64,000 nucleotides of DNA from Cerasicoccus sp. TK19100 (GTDB lineage Bacteria; Verrucomicrobiota; Verrucomicrobiia; Opitutales; Cerasicoccaceae), in NCBI RefSeq assembly GCF_027257155.1, contig NZ_JAPWDU010000001.1, forward strand, positions 310,001-374,000. Direction: 5' to 3'. Of the stretch, positions 1-11,564 are shown one piece after another. Every line of letters starts with the position of its first letter. Within the stretch, counting starts at the first letter, position 1. Under the pieces are notes generated by a model that worked only from the letters and a program-made list of their open reading frames with translations, was not told the origin of the DNA and ran no database searches. The translations under genes and the position numbers were made by a program.

Positions 1-759
1 ATTCGGGTAGTCGATGATGCGGCGGATGTTGCACTTGAAATGCCCGTGGTAGACGGCGTCAAATCGGATCAGCGTACAAAATAGCCGCCAGTCCGTTTCC
101 ACAATGCGCTCGCCAAAGAGGAACGGACCGCCCTGGGCAAGGCGGTCTTCGAGCTTATCGAGTGCATCAAACAGGGCGATGACAGCCTCGTCGTAGGCGG
201 GTTGCTTGTCGGCGAAGCCCGCGCGGTAAACACCGTTGTTGACATTTTCGTAAATCATTTCGCTGAGCGCGTCTTGCTCGTCGCGAATGGACTCCGGGAA
301 GAGGTCGACGGGGTGCTTGGCCAGCGGGCGAAAGGCGTCAGCCCACATGCGGCAGATGTCGTCCTCGGAGTTGTTAACGATGCGGCGGGTCTGCTTATCC
401 CACAGCACGGGCACCGTTACGCGGCCCTTGAAGTCGGGGTTAGAGAGTCGGTAGGCCTCGGATAAAAACTGAAAGCCCTCGGCCTCATCCGGCCCATGGC
501 CGTCGCCCTCGCGAAAGGCCCAACCGGTGTCATCGGTGCGAATCGGGTCTGCGACGCTGATGCCTACGGCGTGCTCCAGCCCCATCAGCCGCAGCGTGAT
601 CCAGCTACGGTGCGCCCAGGGGCAAGCCTTGCAAATGTAGAGTTGATAACGGCCGGCCTCGGGTGGAAATTCGCCGCCAGGCTTTACCCATTGGCGGAAC
701 TCGTCTTCCTGTCGTTCGAATGAGCCGTCTTCGGAGGTTTCTTCGGAAAATTGCGCCAT
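1..759 (-). CDS. Glutathionyl-hydroquinone reductase-like protein (GST superfamily), 3' end cut by the window
   Basis: The gene reads on the minus strand from an ATG at 757-759 and stays open to the window edge, so at least 253 residues are present and the C-terminus is missing. The motif CKACPWAHR lies at about residues 43-51. CPWAHR is the hallmark active-site motif of the ECM4/YqjG family, which reduces glutathionyl-hydroquinones using glutathione; the Cys of CPW is the catalytic thiol. The rest fits a thioredoxin-like N-domain followed by an all-helical GST C-domain (for example a VPVLWD segment and 'NNSEDDI'). It is probably a soluble detoxification enzyme. It is transcribed divergently from the DUF481 gene, with about 117 bp between the starts. 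Confidence 0.85.
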   Translation of the reverse strand, partial: MAQFSEETSEDGSFERQEDEFRQWVKPGGEFPPEAGRYQLYICKACPWAHRSWITLRLMGLEHAVGISVADPIRTDDTGWAFREGDGHGPDEAEGFQFLSEAYRLSNPDFKGRVTVPVLWDKQTRRIVNNSEDDICRMWADAFRPLAKHPVDLFPESIRDEQDALSEMIYENVNNGVYRAGFADKQPAYDEAVIALFDALDKLEDRLAQGGPFLFGERIVETDWRLFCTLIRFDAVYHGHFKCNIRRIIDYPN

Positions 760-876
760 GGCTCAAGCCTGTGCAGGAGCGGGATTTCTGCAACCGGGAA
801 ATGGACTTTAACGCGAAGAGGGAATCGACGTTTGACACACCCGCTAGAGACGTTTCGATCTGCCATCGTGGGACGG

Positions 877-1968
877 ATGATTCAGAATATTTTGCGTGGC
901 GGAGCTGTTTTGGTGGCTCCGGTATTGCTCGCGCCTTTTGTATTGGCCGAGGATAAAAGCGAGAACTGGATGCCGCCGGGTGCTAAGGACGACACGAAGT
1001 TTGACTGGATCGAGCTGACTTCCGGGGAATGGCTCAAGGGCGAGTTTTCCCACATGTACGATGACTCGGTCGAGTTCGACAGCGACATTCTGGGCGATCT
1101 CGACATCGATTGGAGCGACATTAAGCAAATTCGCTTCCGGCAGCCCATGGGAGTCCGTTTGGATAACCGCACGGTCCACCGGGGGAAAGTCGTTATGGTC
1201 GACGGTGTCATCACCTTCGAAGATACCGGTGAAACCGCGCCACGAAAAGAAGTGGTGTCGATCACGCCAGTTTATAAAAATGAATGGGACCGCTGGGAAC
1301 TGGAGGGCAAGCTCGGGCTTGACTTCCAAACCGGCAATACGGACGAGACCCGCTACACGGCGAATTTTGAGGCCGTCCGCCGCACCGTCAGCACGCGCTG
1401 GAAGTCTGACTATCTCGGAAACTACACAAAGACCGATGGTTCCGAGTCGGCCAACAATCATCGGGCAAGCACGGAGTTTGACTACTTTTTTGATGAGCGC
1501 CTGTTTATCCGGGTGATCAACGTGGAGTTCTACCGCGATAAATTTCAGAACTTGGATGTGCAGCTAACGGCCGGTGCCGGTATTGGTTACAAGGTGATCG
1601 ACAGCAAGGACTTCGATTGGGAAGTTCAGGCAGGTCCGGCCTACCAGTATAATCAGTATTCACAGGTGCAGCCCGGGGAGAGTCGCACTGCGCAAAGCCC
1701 GGCCGCAATCTTCTCGACCACGCTGGATTGGGACATTACGGATGATCTGGAGTACAAGCTCAGCTACCAGGGGATCCTGACCAATGCAGAATCAGGGCTG
1801 TTTACGCAGCACGTTGTCACTTCACTGGAGTATGAGCTGACCTCGATTTTCGACGTATTCGTCATGTTGCAAATGGACCGCGTGCAGAATCCCAAGCAGC
1901 TCAGCGACGGTTCGACGCCTGAGAAGAGCGACGTCACGCTTTCCTTCGGCTTGGGCGTGGATATTTAA
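877..1968 (+). CDS. DUF481 family outer-membrane beta-barrel protein (YdiY-like)
   Basis: This predicts a 363-residue exported protein. I chose the ATG at 877 because it gives a clean signal peptide (MIQNILRGGAVLVAPVLLAP, cleavage near VLA-ED); the open frame continues upstream to 751 without signal-peptide character. An N-terminal soluble part (about residues 30-130) resembles the small beta domain that precedes DUF481 barrels. From about residue 140, a series of alternating amphipathic strands rich in Trp, Tyr and Phe (WELEGKLGLDFQTGNTDE and on) matches DUF481. The chain ends in a strand, as outer-membrane barrels do. The function of the family is not established; it is often described as salt-induced or unknown. 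Confidence 0.8.
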   Translation: MIQNILRGGAVLVAPVLLAPFVLAEDKSENWMPPGAKDDTKFDWIELTSGEWLKGEFSHMYDDSVEFDSDILGDLDIDWSDIKQIRFRQPMGVRLDNRTVHRGKVVMVDGVITFEDTGETAPRKEVVSITPVYKNEWDRWELEGKLGLDFQTGNTDETRYTANFEAVRRTVSTRWKSDYLGNYTKTDGSESANNHRASTEFDYFFDERLFIRVINVEFYRDKFQNLDVQLTAGAGIGYKVIDSKDFDWEVQAGPAYQYNQYSQVQPGESRTAQSPAAIFSTTLDWDITDDLEYKLSYQGILTNAESGLFTQHVVTSLEYELTSIFDVFVMLQMDRVQNPKQLSDGSTPEKSDVTLSFGLGVDI

Positions 1969-2001
1969 AAAGCCGTGCTTCCACATGGAAAGCACGGCTT
2001 T
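1969..2001. terminator. Bidirectional intrinsic terminator between convergent genes
   Basis: A perfect 12-bp stem (1969-1980 with 1990-2001, arm AAAGCCGTGCTT) with a 9-nt loop begins directly after the DUF481 stop codon. It lies between that gene and the convergent PEP-CTERM gene. A and T residues flank both sides, so it can serve both strands. Confidence 0.8.
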
Positions 2002-2026
2002 GAAATTGTTTAGTGAGACCGAGGTT

Positions 2027-4063
2027 TTACTTGCGGCGACGAATGATGCAGTAGCCGAGGCCAGCCAAACCCGCGAGTAAGGCCCAGGTGCCCGGCTCGG
2101 GAACCAGTGCTGCCTGCCAGACCGTTTCATCCGAACCGCCAAGATAAACTGCGCTGAAGGCAAAGAGCGGGTTGCTGCTATCGATGACTTGGCCGGAGAA
2201 GGTGTTCCAACTGGAGGTCAAGTCGCCCAGGCCGACAAAGCCCGCAATGTTTTGGCCATCGGTTAGCGTCAAACCGGTGTTCAAATCGAGCGTGGCACCG
2301 GTTTCAAGAAGAAGGCTGGCTACCTCAACATTGGCTTCACCCAAGTTGGCGTCGAGGTAGCTGTTCTCGCGAACATTCAGGGCACCGGCGATCAGCTTTT
2401 CCCCGATCTTGTCGATATTGGGATCACTAACGAACGGATTATCGTTCAGGAATTCATTGACGAGCTTGATGTGTGACGTGTCACCTGCATCAACGCCAAT
2501 GTTGAAGGTCGCGACAGACCACGTTTGCGCTTGAACGCCGGTCGTCGAGGAGGCGTCGCCCACTTCCCAGGTTTTAGACTCCGCACCATCGCCACCCGTC
2601 ATGGTCAAGGTGGAGGTGCTCAGGTTGTAGTTGTTGCTGGAACCCTTGGCCGCCACGGTGTGCACGATCCAACTGCCGCCGAGGGTTACGTTAGCGCCGT
2701 TTGCGCCGCCATCGAGGCCGATATTTGTGTTTACATCTCCGCCGCCTGGCAAGCGGTAGGCGTCACCTGTCATGAGCACATCGCCGCCAATGGAAACATT
2801 ACTGTTTTCCATAAAGAGCTTCAGATTTCGCCCTGCCTGTGATGATGACGATAGGTCTTCCAGGAGAATGCCTTTGGAAATGTCCAGTGTGAAGCCCTGG
2901 GTGTAGAAGTTCTGGGAGTCCGTTTGCTGGGTGCCGATAGACGCGACTTGGCGAAGCGCAAAACCGTAGTCAGAGTCATAGGCTTCGCCGAGCTCATTAA
3001 ACAGCACGGCGCTGCCGATAAGGCTGACGTCGTCATTCATCTTGATGGCTTGAACGCGCGCGACCGTGTTGGTGTCGCCTTGGGATTGCAAGCTGCCGTA
3101 GGTGCCGCCGTGGAGCTGCATTGCAGTGGCGAGTGACGAGCTCTGAGAGGTGCTGTAGAGCTTGATGTCCAGCTCACCGAGGTTATCGAGGCGACCGCCA
3201 TCAATGGAGCCGACGATGAATTTGCCGGAGTTGCCACTTGAGCCGGTGGAGCCCGTCATGCTTACAAAAGCCGTTTCTTCGGCGGTCCAGGTTTGGTCAC
3301 TGCGCACATTGAGATGGACCAGCCCGAGACCGATGGTGCCGGAGGTGCGGTTGTTGGGCGATTCTAGGTTAATCGTGCCGCCAACATTGGTGAAGTTCCA
3401 GCTTGGGTTTTCAATCAGCGCGGCATCTTCAGTTGCCTTGCCCCCGTTAATGGATTGGGAAAGGCTGTTGTCTGGCGTTGCAAAGGTAAAGCTGCTTCCC
3501 GTGAAGTTAAACGCGGTGCCCGCGACGCCAGTGCCCGCGCCCAGGTTGAACCAGGCCCAACCGGGCGCTTGCCCTGTAGTTGTCCATGAGGTGATGTCCA
3601 GCGTGACGCCGGAGGCTTGGGTGCCGACTCGAAAACGGTCATTCTGTTGGCCGGAGCCCCCGCCGGAGCCATATCCGGAGAAGCTGAAACCATCAGTCAG
3701 CGTCAAACTTTTGTCGAGATACAGGTCCATCTCCTGCGCCCAGCTGTTGGGGTCGACGTTACTGTTAAACGTCAGGCCGCTGGGGTTAAAGTTTGTGTCC
3801 GCCGCGCTGATAAACAGGTCACCTTTGAAGGTGTTCGTCTGGTCGAGCCCTGAATAATTGAATATCGCGGTGTCGCCGGTGGTGGGAACCGTGCCCGAGT
3901 CCCAGTTGGCTCCGTCATTAATGTCGGTAGCGAGGCTTTCGGCTGTGGAGTTTAGGCCGATCCAAGCGACGTCAGCGGCAAAAGCCGAAGCGGTGGCAAA
4001 ACAAGTTATAATTGCTGCTGGCATTAAGCCACGCCAGAAGAGTGATGGGGGTATGTTAGTCAT
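2027..4063 (-). CDS. Large PEP-CTERM sorting-domain protein
   Basis: An exported protein of about 678 residues. The C-terminus carries the tripartite PEP-CTERM signal: VPEPGTW, a hydrophobic helix (ALLAGLAGLGYCII) and a final RRRK. In this family the tail is recognised by an exosortase (EpsH/XrtA type) and processed in the inner membrane. The ATG at 4063 gives a conventional signal peptide ending near ATASAFA-AD; an in-frame ATG at 4117 would add 18 residues, and neither start has a good ribosome binding site. The long middle is Gly, Ser, Thr and Asn rich with repeated short beta strands (GTINLESP, LTLTDGFSF), as in passenger-like beta-solenoid surface proteins. The substrate or role is unknown. 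Confidence 0.8.
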   Translation of the reverse strand: MTNIPPSLFWRGLMPAAIITCFATASAFAADVAWIGLNSTAESLATDINDGANWDSGTVPTTGDTAIFNYSGLDQTNTFKGDLFISAADTNFNPSGLTFNSNVDPNSWAQEMDLYLDKSLTLTDGFSFSGYGSGGGSGQQNDRFRVGTQASGVTLDITSWTTTGQAPGWAWFNLGAGTGVAGTAFNFTGSSFTFATPDNSLSQSINGGKATEDAALIENPSWNFTNVGGTINLESPNNRTSGTIGLGLVHLNVRSDQTWTAEETAFVSMTGSTGSSGNSGKFIVGSIDGGRLDNLGELDIKLYSTSQSSSLATAMQLHGGTYGSLQSQGDTNTVARVQAIKMNDDVSLIGSAVLFNELGEAYDSDYGFALRQVASIGTQQTDSQNFYTQGFTLDISKGILLEDLSSSSQAGRNLKLFMENSNVSIGGDVLMTGDAYRLPGGGDVNTNIGLDGGANGANVTLGGSWIVHTVAAKGSSNNYNLSTSTLTMTGGDGAESKTWEVGDASSTTGVQAQTWSVATFNIGVDAGDTSHIKLVNEFLNDNPFVSDPNIDKIGEKLIAGALNVRENSYLDANLGEANVEVASLLLETGATLDLNTGLTLTDGQNIAGFVGLGDLTSSWNTFSGQVIDSSNPLFAFSAVYLGGSDETVWQAALVPEPGTWALLAGLAGLGYCIIRRRK

Positions 4064-4354
4064 AGATGGAAACAGGGGGTTAAGCCTATGTTGAAGGCTA
4101 ATGTATCGTTGATCCATCCTGTAATTGCAATGAAAAATATCCTGTTAGGCGTTTTGAATTACGATTATTGATACTGCCGCAGCCGAAATTAAGTTGGGTT
4201 TATATGCTGTTAGGGGGGCTCGATAAATCATCAGGGCCAATGTTAGCCAGACGGATGTGATCCATGACGTAGGCTGGCTCATTGTTTGTTTGGGCAAGCG
4301 CATTGAAATTTTGACTCGCCTCGCCAGCGCGGGTTTTCGCATGCTGGTCGGGCT

Positions 4355-6067
4355 ATGGCTTTAGAAAACTCCCGCAAACACTCCTCGATCGTTGTTGATG
4401 GCACGGACCGCGCTGCGGCCCGCGCAATGCTGCGCGCTGTCGGCTTCGAAGACGAGGACTTTAAGAAGCCGCAGGTTGCGGTGGCTAGCTCGCCCAGTGA
4501 CATGACTCCGTGCAATGTCCACCTCGGCGAACTGTCTGAGTACGCCCGTAAGGGAATTGACGCGGCTGGCGGCAAGCCGGTCTCCTTCAACACCATTACC
4601 GTCACCGACGGCATCAGCATGGGCACGAAGGGTATGCGCTACTCCCTCGTCTCGCGCGATGTGATTGCGGACTCCATCGAAACCGCCGTTGCGGCGGAGG
4701 GCTTTGACGGCCTCGTGGCCATCGGTGGCTGCGACAAAAATATGCCCGGTTGCATGATCGCCATTGCGCGGTTGAACCGCCCGGCAGTCTTTGTTTACGG
4801 CGGTACCATTTTGCCGGGCTTCCTGCCTTCCGACGAGAAGGAGTGCAACCCGATGGACGTTGTTTCCGTTTTTGAAGCCGTGGGCAAGCACGCCAAGGGT
4901 GAACTGACCGACGAGCAACTCAAGGAAGTTGAAAAATACGCCATCCCCGGCCCGGGCTCCTGTGGTGGTATGTATACGGCCAACACCATGGCCAGCGCGA
5001 TCGAAGCGCTCGGCATGAGCCTTCCCGGCAGCAGCGCGCAAGTCGCCATCGGTGAAGCCAAGCGCAAGGACTGCGAGAACGCCGGTGCTGCCGTTTGCAA
5101 CATGTTGGAGAAGGGCATCAAGCCGCGCGATATCATGACGCGCGAGGCTTTCATTAACTCGATTACCACCTGTCTCGCGCTCGGCGGTTCCACGAATTTA
5201 ATCCTCCACATGCTCGCCATCGCGCACAGCGCAGAGGTCGAGCTGACCATCGACGACTTCAAGGAAATCGGCGAACGCATTCCGCTGTTGGCCGATATGA
5301 AGCCCTACGGTCGCTACAGCATGAGTCACCTGATCCGCATCGGCGGTATCCGCCCGATGATGAAGATGCTCCTCGACCGTGGCCTCCTGCATGGTGATTG
5401 CCTGACCGTGACTGGTGAGACCGTTGCCGAAAGTCTCAAGGACGTGAAGCCCTATGGCAGCTACCCGGACGAGCAGGACATCATCCGCCCGTGGGATCAG
5501 CCAATGAAGTCCACCACGCACTTGCGCATCCTGCGCGGCAACCTGTGCCCCGGCGGCGCAGTGGGTAAGATCACCGGTAAGGAAGGCACGTATTTCAAGG
5601 GCGTGGCCAAGGTTTACGAAGGTGAAGAAGAAGCATTAGTCGGCATTTTGAAGGGTGACGTCGTCAGCGGCGATGTGGTCGTGATACGCAACGAAGGCCC
5701 CGTTGGTGGCCCGGGCATGCGCGAAATGCTTTCCCCGACTTCCGCGGTGGCCGGCCGCGGCCTGATCAAGGAAGTGGCGCTCATTACCGACGGACGTTTT
5801 TCCGGCGGCAGCCATGGCTTTGACGTGGGTCACATCACGCCGGAAGCCGCAAAGGGCGGCCCGATCGGCATCGTGAAGAACGGCGACCTCATCGAGATCG
5901 ACGCCGTGAAGAACACGATGAACCTCCTCATCGACGATGCGGAATACGACGCTCGCATGAAGGCCTATAAACCAGCTCCGCCCCGGGAAACACGTGGTGT
6001 CTTGGCCAAGTATGCCAAGCTCGTCGCGACCGCTTCCGAAGGTGCTGTAACTGATAAGAACCTGTAA
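4355..6067 (+). CDS. ilvD: Dihydroxy-acid dehydratase
   Basis: A full-length 570-residue IlvD. It dehydrates 2,3-dihydroxy-isovalerate and 2,3-dihydroxy-3-methylvalerate to the 2-keto acids in branched-chain amino acid synthesis. The expected iron-sulfur cysteines are visible: C53 in MTPCN, C126 in [10 protein letters not shown] and C203 in [13 protein letters not shown], with the Mg-binding Asp near TVTDGIS (about residue 85). The C-terminal part has the GRFSGG motif typical of the IlvD/Edd family. The gene stands alone here; no other ilv gene is adjacent. It is followed by an inverted-repeat element at 6091-6194 rather than by a recognisable terminator. Confidence 0.95.
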   Translation: MALENSRKHSSIVVDGTDRAAARAMLRAVGFEDEDFKKPQVAVASSPSDMTPCNVHLGELSEYARKGIDAAGGKPVSFNTITVTDGISMGTKGMRYSLVSRDVIADSIETAVAAEGFDGLVAIGGCDKNMPGCMIAIARLNRPAVFVYGGTILPGFLPSDEKECNPMDVVSVFEAVGKHAKGELTDEQLKEVEKYAIPGPGSCGGMYTANTMASAIEALGMSLPGSSAQVAIGEAKRKDCENAGAAVCNMLEKGIKPRDIMTREAFINSITTCLALGGSTNLILHMLAIAHSAEVELTIDDFKEIGERIPLLADMKPYGRYSMSHLIRIGGIRPMMKMLLDRGLLHGDCLTVTGETVAESLKDVKPYGSYPDEQDIIRPWDQPMKSTTHLRILRGNLCPGGAVGKITGKEGTYFKGVAKVYEGEEEALVGILKGDVVSGDVVVIRNEGPVGGPGMREMLSPTSAVAGRGLIKEVALITDGRFSGGSHGFDVGHITPEAAKGGPIGIVKNGDLIEIDAVKNTMNLLIDDAEYDARMKAYKPAPPRETRGVLAKYAKLVATASEGAVTDKNL

Positions 6068-6090
6068 GCGCAAATCGATCCCTGGACACT

Positions 6091-7577
<1,487 letters not shown>

Positions 7578-7598
7578 ACGCCGAACCCCATCTCCCCC

Positions 7599-9290
7599 AT
7601 GAAGCGATCGGAAATCTACGCCGCAATTGCCGATAAGCTCGGCCCTACCTGCAATGCATCGATCGACGATGCTGGTTATCAGCGAATCGACGAAAGCCAT
7701 GGCAAGCTCTCGGATGGCAACATCTATTACTGCATTGGCGAGATGTATCGCGTGCGTGGAGTGCAGCCCGGGGATTTGCTCGGGCGCGACTATGTGCAAA
7801 TCGCGCATGCGTTGATTTCCCGCTGGGAAGAGATGGACACGCTCAAGGGTTGTTTTGCCGCAATGGGTTTGGCCATGCTCGGGCCCGACTCGCCCGAGCA
7901 CCCCATCCTCGGGAAACTTTGCGATGCAAAGCGTGCTAAAGTGGAGAAGACGCTGCGCGTGACCCGTGCCTTCCCGCACAATTGGGAAGTCTTCAATGCG
8001 AGCCTTCGCATGGGTCGTTCGGTCTTGTGGGGAGACGACCCGGCCCTGGTGCTTCCGCATCTGGATAAGCTCGTGAAGAAATATGAAGTCTCGGGCTACT
8101 TCGACGACTCGGCCAACAGTGGTGACTACAATAACTACGGGCTTATGACGATTAACTTCGCGCTGCGATTGTCCGAGTTTTTACCCGTCGATCATGTTGT
8201 GCGCCGTGAAGTCGAGGCGCAGTTCAAGGTGCACGCGATGCGTTATTTTGAATTGCTCAAGAGCTTTATCGGTCCGCAGGGTGAAGGCTGGCTCTTTGGC
8301 CGGAGTAGTGGAGTGCTCGGGCAATTGCAGTGTATCTCGTATCTGGAACAGCTGTTGAGCAAGGGATGGTTTTCAGCGGAGGATGCCGCCTGGTCTCGCC
8401 GCGCATGTCGCGAACTAACGCAATACATGCAGGATGTTTTCTGGGATGAGGGAGGGCAATGGTTCCTCTTTCGCGATGAGAATCGCCAGTGCTATAACTA
8501 TCGCACCACGCTGCCAATGACGTGGGACCTGTGGCGCTACTTCCTCCAGCTTGAGAACTATGCGCGCATTGATGAGGCGTTGCCGCAAAACGAGCTGGAA
8601 ACTTTGCCATGCAAAGCTGACTGCCGTGAAATTATCACGAGTGTCGAGCGTCGAACTACGTATTTAGTCTGGAGTGATGACCACATGAAATGGCAAATGC
8701 CAATCATGGGCGGCCCCACTACTATGGCTGGCGATAGCTTGCCGCGGCCTTACCTGCCAGGACTGTTCGAGTGGGTGACGGGCAATGACGTTGTGCCTGC
8801 GCTTTGTCCGGAGTTTCAAATTGGTGAGGAAAAAGGCTGGCCCGCGTGGTGGCCGAAGTCGACGAAGTTGCAGGCCGAAGGCGATAACTGGCGTTACACG
8901 GTCAAATATGCGAAGCTCTGTGGAAGGCATGGCGAGGCCTTGGGTTGGCCAGTATCTGTTCGCGTGGAGTACCACTTTGGCACCGGGTTCTTTGAACGAA
9001 TCGACCACCTGGAAGTTAGTGGCGAGATTGAGTTCGATAGCGTTCGCTTGGAGATCCTGCAAGGTGCACCACACCCGAAGGCACAGCGATATCCCAAAGT
9101 ATACCAGATCAACTCTGCGATGCAAAGTAATCTGCCTGGTTTGACCGTCGAGGAAGTGGATGTGAGCGCCGATCCGCGTTACCGAAATTACTTTTCGCAC
9201 CCAGCCAAGAGCTATGTGCTCAGCGGCGAGAAAGTAACGCTGGTGCCAGGCTCCTATACGATCGAGAGCCGGATTAGCTGGAGTATTTAG
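7599..9290 (+). CDS. Conserved-looking protein of unknown function, possibly an alpha/alpha-toroid carbohydrate-active enzyme
   Basis: A 563-residue protein, without a signal peptide, that I do not recognise firmly. About the first 380 residues look all-helical with conserved-looking aromatic and acidic patches (YFDDSANSGDYNNYG, GEGWLFGRSSGV, MTWDLWRYF). The last 150 or so look like a beta sandwich (VSVRVEYHFGTGFFERIDHL). Helical toroid plus beta sandwich is the layout of DUF2264 and heparinase-like proteins, which is why I suspect a glycan lyase or hydrolase. It starts 21 bp after the GH1 stop and reads in the same direction, so the two are likely co-transcribed and may act on one substrate. 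This is inference from layout only. Confidence 0.6.
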   Translation: MKRSEIYAAIADKLGPTCNASIDDAGYQRIDESHGKLSDGNIYYCIGEMYRVRGVQPGDLLGRDYVQIAHALISRWEEMDTLKGCFAAMGLAMLGPDSPEHPILGKLCDAKRAKVEKTLRVTRAFPHNWEVFNASLRMGRSVLWGDDPALVLPHLDKLVKKYEVSGYFDDSANSGDYNNYGLMTINFALRLSEFLPVDHVVRREVEAQFKVHAMRYFELLKSFIGPQGEGWLFGRSSGVLGQLQCISYLEQLLSKGWFSAEDAAWSRRACRELTQYMQDVFWDEGGQWFLFRDENRQCYNYRTTLPMTWDLWRYFLQLENYARIDEALPQNELETLPCKADCREIITSVERRTTYLVWSDDHMKWQMPIMGGPTTMAGDSLPRPYLPGLFEWVTGNDVVPALCPEFQIGEEKGWPAWWPKSTKLQAEGDNWRYTVKYAKLCGRHGEALGWPVSVRVEYHFGTGFFERIDHLEVSGEIEFDSVRLEILQGAPHPKAQRYPKVYQINSAMQSNLPGLTVEEVDVSADPRYRNYFSHPAKSYVLSGEKVTLVPGSYTIESRISWSI

Positions 9291-9426
9291 CTGCTAACTG
9301 CGTTTGGGCAAGCCGCACCATTCGTTGAGCGGGCGATCCGCGTTGACATACTACCCAAGCTCAGACTTTGGTCCGTATTCTGCTTGCGGAGGCTGTCGTT
9401 GCTGAACAGTTTGGTGACGCCTCTGC

Positions 9427-10731
9427 ATGCACGTTTCCGGAAATAAAAAACTCGGCCTCTTCATGGCCACGATGCTGGTGACCGTAAATATGGTCGGCAC
9501 CGGCATCTTCCTATTGCCCGTTACGATGGCGGGCATTGGTAGCATTTCGATCTGGGGCTGGCTTGTGGCTGCGCTAGGAGCAGGGGCGATCGGGCTGATG
9601 TTCGCCTATCTCGGAGCGACTGATCCGCAGCCCGGCGGACCGTATGCCTACGCGCGCTCGACGTTTGGGCCATATTTGGGTTTTCAAACCAACTACGTTT
9701 ACTGGACTGCGAATCTGGTCGGTAACATCGCCGTTGCGACGACGGTGACCAGCTACTTCACCTTGTTCATCCCGGCGCTGAAATCCCAATGGGTGGGCGC
9801 GGGTTTCACGGTGCTGATTATTTGGGTGGCGACGGTTTGTAATATTATCGGCCCGCGCTTCGTGGGGATTGTTACGGGGTGGAGCACGGCGCTGGCGATT
9901 ATACCGCTGTCCTGCGTGGCGTTGTTTGGCTGGTTTTGGTTTGATGTAGAAACATTTCTCAGTGGCTGGAATCCCCATGATAAGGCTCCAATGGCGGCGC
10001 TGACGACGAGTGCGACTTTTGCTCTTTGGGCGTTTATCGGGATCGAAAGCGCCTCGGTGGCCTCGGGGGTCATTGAGAATCCGAAGCGCAATGTGCCGCT
10101 GGCAACCCTGCTGGGTTTGCTAATCGCGACCGTGCTTTACGTGAGTACCTGCACGGTGCTGATGGGAATCATCCCCGCCGAGGAGCTCGCCAAAAGTGAT
10201 GCGCCGTTCAGCGTCGCGGTGCAGAAATGTGTTGGGGTTATCGGTGCGACCGTGATTGGCATTGCGGCGATTTTGAAGGCCAGTGGCTCACTGGTGGGGT
10301 GGACGCTTACCATCGCGCAATCGGCGGAGTCCGCCGCGAAAGATGGCATTTTTCCGCGTGTATACGGGCGCGCGAATCGACATGGCGTGCCCGTGTGGAA
10401 CTTCGTGATATCGGCTGCCCTGATGACGGCAATTGTCTTGCTGACCGCTTCGCCCTCACTGACCGAGCAGTTTAACAAGATCATCGACACGGCGATTATT
10501 TTAACGCTGCTGCCGTATTTATATTCCGCCGTTGCGTTCTTGATCAGCTGTCGCGCAAGAGCATTTCACGGATGGCGTCGGGTTGGGGCCTGGGTCGTGA
10601 CTTTTGTGGCGATGGCTTACTGTATGTTTGCGTTGGTGGGTTCGGAGAACGAGCTGGTACACAACGCGATGTTTTTGCTTTTCCTGAGTGTGCCGATTTA
10701 CCTGGCGTTTTTGCCGCGCAGATCGGACTAG
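9427..10731 (+). CDS. APC-family amino acid antiporter/permease (AdiC/PotE-like)
   Basis: A 434-residue polytopic membrane protein with about 12 hydrophobic segments. The first helix has the APC motif VGTGIFLLPV, and the sixth helix carries WAFIGIESASV, close to the WSFIGVESA segment that binds substrate in arginine/agmatine antiporter AdiC. A basic amino acid or polyamine exchange role is therefore likely but the substrate cannot be read from sequence. Its stop codon overlaps the stop of the convergent PhyH gene by 3 bases (10729-10731 against 10728-10730). Between 9291 and 9426 there is no gene. Confidence 0.85.
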   Translation: MHVSGNKKLGLFMATMLVTVNMVGTGIFLLPVTMAGIGSISIWGWLVAALGAGAIGLMFAYLGATDPQPGGPYAYARSTFGPYLGFQTNYVYWTANLVGNIAVATTVTSYFTLFIPALKSQWVGAGFTVLIIWVATVCNIIGPRFVGIVTGWSTALAIIPLSCVALFGWFWFDVETFLSGWNPHDKAPMAALTTSATFALWAFIGIESASVASGVIENPKRNVPLATLLGLLIATVLYVSTCTVLMGIIPAEELAKSDAPFSVAVQKCVGVIGATVIGIAAILKASGSLVGWTLTIAQSAESAAKDGIFPRVYGRANRHGVPVWNFVISAALMTAIVLLTASPSLTEQFNKIIDTAIILTLLPYLYSAVAFLISCRARAFHGWRRVGAWVVTFVAMAYCMFALVGSENELVHNAMFLLFLSVPIYLAFLPRRSD

Positions 10732-11525
10732 ATTTCGGGGAAGAACTCGGCGTTGTCGAGGCGGTCGCCGACGGATAAATTGAGTGAGTCCGTCAAGACA
10801 TGGCGGCCGGCTTTTCCTTTTAAAGTCGTGTCGTAAACCGTATCGCGATCCATGAAAATTGCGACATGAGCAATGCGGTATTCGTCGGTGTCGTTGGCGT
10901 TTGCCATATGAGGGCACAGGCCATGGTGGAATGTGCAATCCCCGGCGCGAAGCGGCACGGTGATCTTGGTGGCGTATTCTAAATCCGGTGCGACAGAGAA
11001 CAGCTTGCGGGAGTCGTTTAGGTTTTGCATGGCCAAGTCCGTCCGCCGATGAGCACCCGGAATGAAGGACATGCAGCCTCGGCGTTCGGGCACGTCGATG
11101 AGTGCCATCCAGCACGAAAGAGGGTTCGGGCTTTGGGCATGTGGCCAGAAGGGCTGGTCCTGGTGCCAGGCTGAGATCTTTCCGTTGTGTGGATCTTTGG
11201 CTAGCACGTGATCGTGCCAGAGCCGGAGAGGGACGCCGGCGAGAGCTTTAGCCGCAGCAGTCACGTTTGGGTGAAGCGTGAGGGACTTCATGATCTCGCT
11301 TTCACGCCAGGCGTTGACGGTCTGGTTGAGGATGTTTCGGTAGGCCCCGTCTTTGGATTTTTCGGGTGAGTTTTCTACAGCGATACGCAGTGTCTCGGCA
11401 TGGTAGAACTCGACTTCATCAGTAGTCAGGATGCCTTCAATTTTCACGAAGCCGTTTTCGCGATAGAACGCAATTTGTTCTGAGGTTACATCAATGGGCT
11501 TGGGCTGTGGAAGAGTAGTTTTCAT
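10728..11525 (-). CDS. Phytanoyl-CoA dioxygenase (PhyH) family Fe(II)/2-oxoglutarate oxygenase
   Basis: A 265-residue protein. I chose the ATG at 11525 (MKTTLPQ); an upstream in-frame start at 11558 would crowd the divergent AraC gene. The HxD pair of the iron site is H121/D123 in WHQDQPFW, and the distal histidine is probably H206 in LCPHMANAN. The motif ending YRIAHVAIFMD includes the likely 2-oxoglutarate-binding Arg. Bacterial members hydroxylate varied small molecules, so the substrate is unknown. The divergent AraC regulator on the other side of a short intergenic gap is the probable controller; a PhyH/AraC pair suggests an inducible catabolic step. Confidence 0.85.
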   Translation of the reverse strand: MKTTLPQPKPIDVTSEQIAFYRENGFVKIEGILTTDEVEFYHAETLRIAVENSPEKSKDGAYRNILNQTVNAWRESEIMKSLTLHPNVTAAAKALAGVPLRLWHDHVLAKDPHNGKISAWHQDQPFWPHAQSPNPLSCWMALIDVPERRGCMSFIPGAHRRTDLAMQNLNDSRKLFSVAPDLEYATKITVPLRAGDCTFHHGLCPHMANANDTDEYRIAHVAIFMDRDTVYDTTLKGKAGRHVLTDSLNLSVGDRLDNAEFFPEI

Positions 11526-11564
11526 AATGCCGTATATTAGCAAACGCTTTAGATTCACGCTTGA

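Noticed and set aside
9291-9426. TTGACA at about 9343 as promoter of the APC gene
   Set aside because: No -10 box at acceptable spacing was found.
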